Assembly (NCBI GenBank): GCA_902777835.1
Contig: CACYVC010000023.1
Coordinates: 20,859 to 84,858, forward strand
From: an uncultured Bacteroidales bacterium
GTDB taxonomy: Bacteria > Bacteroidota > Bacteroidia > Bacteroidales > Muribaculaceae
Direction: 5' to 3'
DNA: 64,000 nt
The position numbers and the translations under genes are program-made. This document shows, piece by piece, positions 59,921 through 64,000 of this stretch (the stretch's first letter is position 1; each line of letters opens with the position of its first letter). The notes under the pieces are model-generated. The model was not told where the DNA came from. It searched no databases and saw only the letters and a program-made list of their open reading frames with translations.

Positions 59921-62746
59921 TCAGCTTCCCAAAAGGATGTTATAAACGAATGTGATGTCGCTTGCTGTGATGTCACCGTCACTATTCTGATCGCCATTGA
60001 CGATAGAACTGCTGTCGCTATTAAGCAGCCAATTGTAGAGCGCAGTGACATCGGCACTGGTCACCGTGCCATCTCCGTTAACATCGCCAGCAACCACTTG
60101 CTGCGCGCGTAGTATTTTAAACGGTCCATGATGCTCATTGCCTTCGGCATCACACAACTGGCCACGGTCAAAATAACCTCCTTCGGGAAGAGCCACGTAG
60201 CAGTCAACGAGCTGAACATCGGGAATGACGTAAAAATCACTCCATGGACCATCTGCTATGATATTTGAATTCTCAACAGTAAGACATTCGTCCCAATTTT
60301 CTGAACCTATATAGGCAGTACCAGTCATGTGAATGTCGATATCCTTGATGAACGCGCGATGTTCATCGTTTCCATAATAGCTAATGTAGTAAATAACCGG
60401 CGTCGTATTGTTTCCAGCTGGCACATTGATGTTTAGTTTTGCATATTCATCCCCTGATGAAACGCCTTGCACGATAGCGTCATCGCTATTGTTGAAAATA
60501 ATGGCTGGACGGCCGACTCGGGTGGTGTTCAGTGTCACCTCGCCTTGAACCTGAATATTCAGACCTGAAAGCGTTGCGCCTGCATTTACGCATCCCTCAC
60601 CAGTGATTGTGGCGTTACCTATTTTGAGGATGTTGCTGATGGGCAGGTACTGCACTAGTCCTGCCACGCCATCAATTTGAGCAAGGTTGCCTATGGTAGC
60701 ACCGTTGACCTGTGTATCTGCAATTTTCAGGTCATAAGTTGGTGCTTCGGTATATGTGATAGTGATATCGTCGATGAGGAGCAACTTGTTCTTGGCACCT
60801 GAAGTCTGCATAATCTTGAATCTCACAGGCTGATTGATGTCGTTAAGTAGCCATTGCAGCTGCTCAGAGCTCGATGCCGCCACATTCTCGGTGCTAATGG
60901 TGGTCCAAGTAGATCCTTCATCAAATGAATATTGCAGCTGCACTTTAGATGTAGTAGTAGATTGGTTTGTAGCCTGCATAGTGAGCTTCACCATCTTAAC
61001 GTTGATGTCGCTGGTCATGAAAATACCACCAGGTGACTGAAGACCTGCGGCTTTGCCGCCATTTGCTGCCACTACCGATGCCTTGGGGAAGGTCCATGTG
61101 GCGAAGTTTCCAAGCACATTGGCTGGATTCTCGACAGTCGAAACAGGCATCGCCTCAAAGTCCTCAACGATTGTGCTGGGCTCAACCTCGGCAACCACAT
61201 TGAAAGTGATGTTGCCACCTGTCTCGGTAATTCCCGATAGGCCAAAGTTACACGATTGCCCGTCCCATGTGAGGAGAGCTGGTTCCGTCATAGAGTTGAG
61301 TTCGGTAACGTTGCTGTTGCCTGGGAATGGCACTTGGCTGTCGCTGGTTCCTGACGCCCTGACAAGCTCATAGTAATTGCGCTGAGGGTTGCAGTTGACA
61401 TCGTTCTGGTCCCAGACCGACTGGTTGCTGCGATCTACTCGGGTCACAAGTAGTCCATGACCAGGAAGAGCCGAGTCCCATTTGTTTGCCTGTCGGTCCT
61501 CAAAGAGGAAATATTCCTGAGGATTAGGCGATGTCATCATCAAACCAGTGTTGCTCGAATTCACAGGGCTCAGAGTCTTAGTACCAGCCGTAAGTTCTTG
61601 GGGCTTAGAAGTGAAGCCAAGCTCCCAGCGTTCCCACAGGCTATAACCTACTGGTGTGCGGCCGTAGTTGTTGTGGCTTCCTCCAGCCATCACATCCCAG
61701 CCATCGGGGTGGATACTCTGACCTCCGCTTTGACCATAGTCGGTATCATAGAGGTCGGGCAAGCCAAGCACATGCCCAAACTCATGGCAAATTGTGCCAA
61801 TGGCGATAGGCATGGTGTATCCGTAACTCTCCCAACCATAAATCTCGCACGACGAGGCATAGCGCCCCATGTACTTACCGTCATATTGCAGATAGTAATA
61901 GCTGCTGCCGTTGTAACCGTAGAGGTAGCTCATGTGAGGCCATAGGTAACCGCTATTGTTGCCGCTGTAGCTCGATGAGTAGCCTGCCACTATGAAAAAC
62001 ACCATGTCAATCTCACCATCATTGTCGGCATCGTATTGTGAAAAATCGACCTGGCTATCAACTGCGTCTATTGCAGCCTGGAAAATCTCGCGCGATTTTT
62101 CTTGACCCTCATAGCACGAATAGTTGAGGCTGACGGGACCCACAACGTCAAAATCGGGGTCGAACTGGCCCATGGAGTTGTCGTAGTAATAGTCGCGCAC
62201 GCTGCCTGTACACTGTTGAAATTGTCCCTGATGATAGAAACCCGTGTAGTTATGAGTATTGCACAACTCGTTGTAAAAACTGTTGGCATTACTCATCTGG
62301 AACTGCTTATCATTATAGTTTATAAGAATGATAAGCCCACGGAAGGTACTGTAATCGACCACAGGTTCATTGCTTTGGTTCTTTGTGTCACGGTCTAGAC
62401 GAGCCTTATGAGCGTGGGTTGTCTCCTGCTTATCTACAAGACACTTTGGTGTTGACTCCAGCAACTGTAACTCTTGCACAGTGCGGGCTTCGGGGTCGTG
62501 GGCCATGACGCCTGTTGCCGACAGTCGCTCACCGTTTTTCATGGCATATTCCCAGCGACCATTCACATTGAGGATGGTATAGCCGTCGCTGGTGGTATTA
62601 AAATGGTAAAACTCATCTCCCACGAGACACAGCTGTAGCGTCTCTCCGCTTGGTTGTGTCACATTGATGGGTGTGGGGTTGGCAGGCTCGGCGCTCGCCA
62701 CGATGGCAACAATGAGAGCCACCAATGATAGGAATAATTTTTTCAT
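59921..62746 (-). CDS. Secreted M6-family metalloprotease with dockerin-like repeats
   Basis: The 941-residue protein has a signal peptide (MKKLFLSLVALIVAIVASA) and an M6 (immune inhibitor A-like) catalytic domain with the zinc motif HEFGHVLGLPD (His 321, Glu 322, His 325) and the Met-turn-like WDVMAGG. Residues of about 530-670 look like a jelly-roll binding domain (VEDFEAMPVSTVENP), those of 690-860 a further beta region. The C-terminus has two dockerin-like repeats (GDVNGDGTVTSADVT and GDQNSDGDITASDIT). M6 enzymes degrade host or microbial proteins outside the cell. The catalytic site is complete. Confidence 0.93.
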   Translation of the reverse strand: MKKLFLSLVALIVAIVASAEPANPTPINVTQPSGETLQLCLVGDEFYHFNTTSDGYTILNVNGRWEYAMKNGERLSATGVMAHDPEARTVQELQLLESTPKCLVDKQETTHAHKARLDRDTKNQSNEPVVDYSTFRGLIILINYNDKQFQMSNANSFYNELCNTHNYTGFYHQGQFQQCTGSVRDYYYDNSMGQFDPDFDVVGPVSLNYSCYEGQEKSREIFQAAIDAVDSQVDFSQYDADNDGEIDMVFFIVAGYSSSYSGNNSGYLWPHMSYLYGYNGSSYYYLQYDGKYMGRYASSCEIYGWESYGYTMPIAIGTICHEFGHVLGLPDLYDTDYGQSGGQSIHPDGWDVMAGGSHNNYGRTPVGYSLWERWELGFTSKPQELTAGTKTLSPVNSSNTGLMMTSPNPQEYFLFEDRQANKWDSALPGHGLLVTRVDRSNQSVWDQNDVNCNPQRNYYELVRASGTSDSQVPFPGNSNVTELNSMTEPALLTWDGQSCNFGLSGITETGGNITFNVVAEVEPSTIVEDFEAMPVSTVENPANVLGNFATWTFPKASVVAANGGKAAGLQSPGGIFMTSDINVKMVKLTMQATNQSTTTSKVQLQYSFDEGSTWTTISTENVAASSSEQLQWLLNDINQPVRFKIMQTSGAKNKLLLIDDITITYTEAPTYDLKIADTQVNGATIGNLAQIDGVAGLVQYLPISNILKIGNATITGEGCVNAGATLSGLNIQVQGEVTLNTTRVGRPAIIFNNSDDAIVQGVSSGDEYAKLNINVPAGNNTTPVIYYISYYGNDEHRAFIKDIDIHMTGTAYIGSENWDECLTVENSNIIADGPWSDFYVIPDVQLVDCYVALPEGGYFDRGQLCDAEGNEHHGPFKILRAQQVVAGDVNGDGTVTSADVTALYNWLLNSDSSSIVNGDQNSDGDITASDITFVYNILLGS

Positions 62747-62790
62747 TATTTATATTTAATTAGTTATTACAAGCAATTTTAAAAAATCTA

Positions 62791-64000
62791 TTAGTCACTC
62801 AATAGCATACCATAAACCGCTGTAATGTCGGCAGCGGTAATTAGACCGTCGCCAGTTTGGTCTCCATTGATTATGTGTGAGGTATCGTTGTTAAGCAAGA
62901 AATCATATAGAGCAGTGATATCGGCACTTGTCACAAGACCGTCACCATTCACATCTCCTGGTAAAACAGGAGGAATATCGCTCATCTCTTCCCATCCATA
63001 GTTAACGCGTTGATAGAAATGGATGTTCTTGGCTTTAGCTTGAGCCACTTGCTCATAGGTGGGAGGGTCGTTTTGCTCGGCACTACTTGGGTAATAGCAA
63101 TACACATCGAGCCTGGTGCTGAATGTGGGTGCACTTGCAATAAACTGGTCCCAACCCTCGCTCTTTATCTTATTCCAGTAGCAATAGAGCAAAGTCAATT
63201 TAGTGTTTTGCGATAGATTCAGGGTCGTGAGTTTGTTTTGATAGACATAAAGATGTGTGATATTAGTAAATCCCTCAATACCTGTGAGGTCTGCTATTTT
63301 CATGTTTTTTAGGTCAAAGCTATGTATATTGACATTTTCGCTATCATAGACCACGGCATCAAAGCCTTGGGCTGTGCCAAAAAGATAGGTGCGAAAAGCA
63401 TCGTCTGGGAAATGAGCGTAATCTATGGGCCAATAGTCCTGGAGGGCATTTAGAGAATAGCTCTGGTTGCCATTCTTCACAATAAAATCAAAACCATTAC
63501 TTTTTATGACTCCTAACTGGGAGCGGGTTGGGAGCGGGTTGCGCTCGGCAGCAGTGGCGTTGAATGCTTCAATCAAGCCCTCTTTGCCACTTGGCACAGG
63601 GTTAAGAGTAGATGCCAGTCCAGCCCATGTAATGCCGCCTTGATCCCACAATCGACGGAAGCAAAAGAAATAATTAATGCCTGTCCAGTCCTCCACATTC
63701 TTCAAGACTTCATTGCCTGATGTCTCAATATTGATTGTGCGCCTCTCAAAAATCTCGTAGGTTTCCAGGTTTGAGCCATATTTCCCAATAACCCATGAAC
63801 GGAAGGTCGCGTCAGGGAAGTTTGACTCGTTAACGGGTATTCGCTGTGAAATGATGATATCCCTGCCTGGCAGCACATCATTACCTGCGTTGACAAATGT
63901 CTTTTGGCTGCTGCTGAAGGTCGCTGTGCCAAAGTAGGAGTAGTTTGTGAAACTATTAATTGGGTTGATGCCATAACCAATCGTCATCGTTGAATAGGTG
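62791..64000 (-). CDS. Secreted LRR protein with dockerin-like repeats (5' end outside window)
   Basis: The frame stays open from the stop at 62791 to the window edge, so the true start lies outside; the first Met inside (63987) is not a signal peptide. The visible 400 residues contain NFPDATFRSWVIGKYGSN and FPDDAFRTYLFG segments of a kind found in LRR proteins, a short LRR (LTTLNLSQNTKLTLLYCYWNK), and two dockerin-like repeats (GDVNGDGLVTSADIT and GDQTGDGLITAADIT) at the end. It is followed by the M6 protease gene after 44 bp, which suggests a shared transcript. Confidence 0.8.
   Translation of the reverse strand, partial: TYSTMTIGYGINPINSFTNYSYFGTATFSSSQKTFVNAGNDVLPGRDIIISQRIPVNESNFPDATFRSWVIGKYGSNLETYEIFERRTINIETSGNEVLKNVEDWTGINYFFCFRRLWDQGGITWAGLASTLNPVPSGKEGLIEAFNATAAERNPLPTRSQLGVIKSNGFDFIVKNGNQSYSLNALQDYWPIDYAHFPDDAFRTYLFGTAQGFDAVVYDSENVNIHSFDLKNMKIADLTGIEGFTNITHLYVYQNKLTTLNLSQNTKLTLLYCYWNKIKSEGWDQFIASAPTFSTRLDVYCYYPSSAEQNDPPTYEQVAQAKAKNIHFYQRVNYGWEEMSDIPPVLPGDVNGDGLVTSADITALYDFLLNNDTSHIINGDQTGDGLITAADITAVYGMLLSD

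Overview
The window looks like chromosome of an uncultured gut-type Bacteroidales bacterium, most like Muribaculaceae or Prevotellaceae. The reasons are: promoters of the Bacteroidota type (a -7 box TAnnTTTG with TTTG or TTG about 19-20 bp upstream), no Shine-Dalgarno sequences, many lipoproteins and secreted proteins, BspA-type leucine-rich repeats, FISUMP domains, dockerin-like tails, an HU-CCDC81/SPOR protein and a Rho with a very long disordered insert. No rRNA, tRNA, IS element, prophage or CRISPR array was seen.

Layout. 1-9.1 kb: the end of a secreted glycosidase-like lipoprotein gene, then rpmE2, a diacylglycerol-kinase-family gene, rlmH, nadC and two large secreted proteins. 9.2-9.6 kb: the RNase P RNA gene. 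9.7-16.6 kb: lipoproteins, an MscS channel, a TPR protein, an HU/SPOR protein and an Ntn hydrolase. 16.6-19.3 kb: rho with a structured leader. 19.6-22.6 kb: a tandem array of six small paralogous lipoproteins. 22.6-29.4 kb: a PH-domain protein, a putative regulator, an LRR protein, a tiny membrane protein, an unknown protein, and a membrane pseudokinase next to a membrane kinase, both ending in FISUMP domains.

29.5-44.3 kb (minus strand) is one apparent 15-gene operon for fermenting L-lysine to butyrate, acetate and ammonia: atoD, kal, kce, kdd, kamA, kamB, kamC, kamD, kamE, atoA, crt, hbd, bcd, etfB, etfA. KamA makes beta-lysine, KamDE 3,5-diaminohexanoate, Kdd the 3-keto acid, and Kce and Kal yield acetoacetate and crotonyl-CoA. 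Bcd with EtfAB reduces crotonyl-CoA to butyryl-CoA, and AtoDA moves CoA to acetoacetate; Hbd and Crt recycle acetoacetyl-CoA. KamB and KamC are probable maintenance proteins for the B12-dependent mutase. A 14-bp perfect palindrome sits at the predicted transcription start and is a good operator candidate.

44.6-50.5 kb holds housekeeping genes (cdsA, an MltF-like lytic transglycosylase, deoD, lptG-like, tgt). 50.9-64.0 kb is a run of secreted multidomain proteins (LRR, Ig-like, FISUMP, SUMF1-like, M6 protease), five of which carry dockerin-like repeats, with signs of duplication.

The most unusual signals are: a 26-nt hairpin-like element repeated in front of three lipoprotein genes and the LRR gene; the paired kinase and pseudokinase with FISUMP domains; a dispersed palindromic element that carries a complete promoter in front of three housekeeping genes; and a repeated 3' flank behind two SUMF1-domain genes, one of which has lost its stop and reads through its hairpin.
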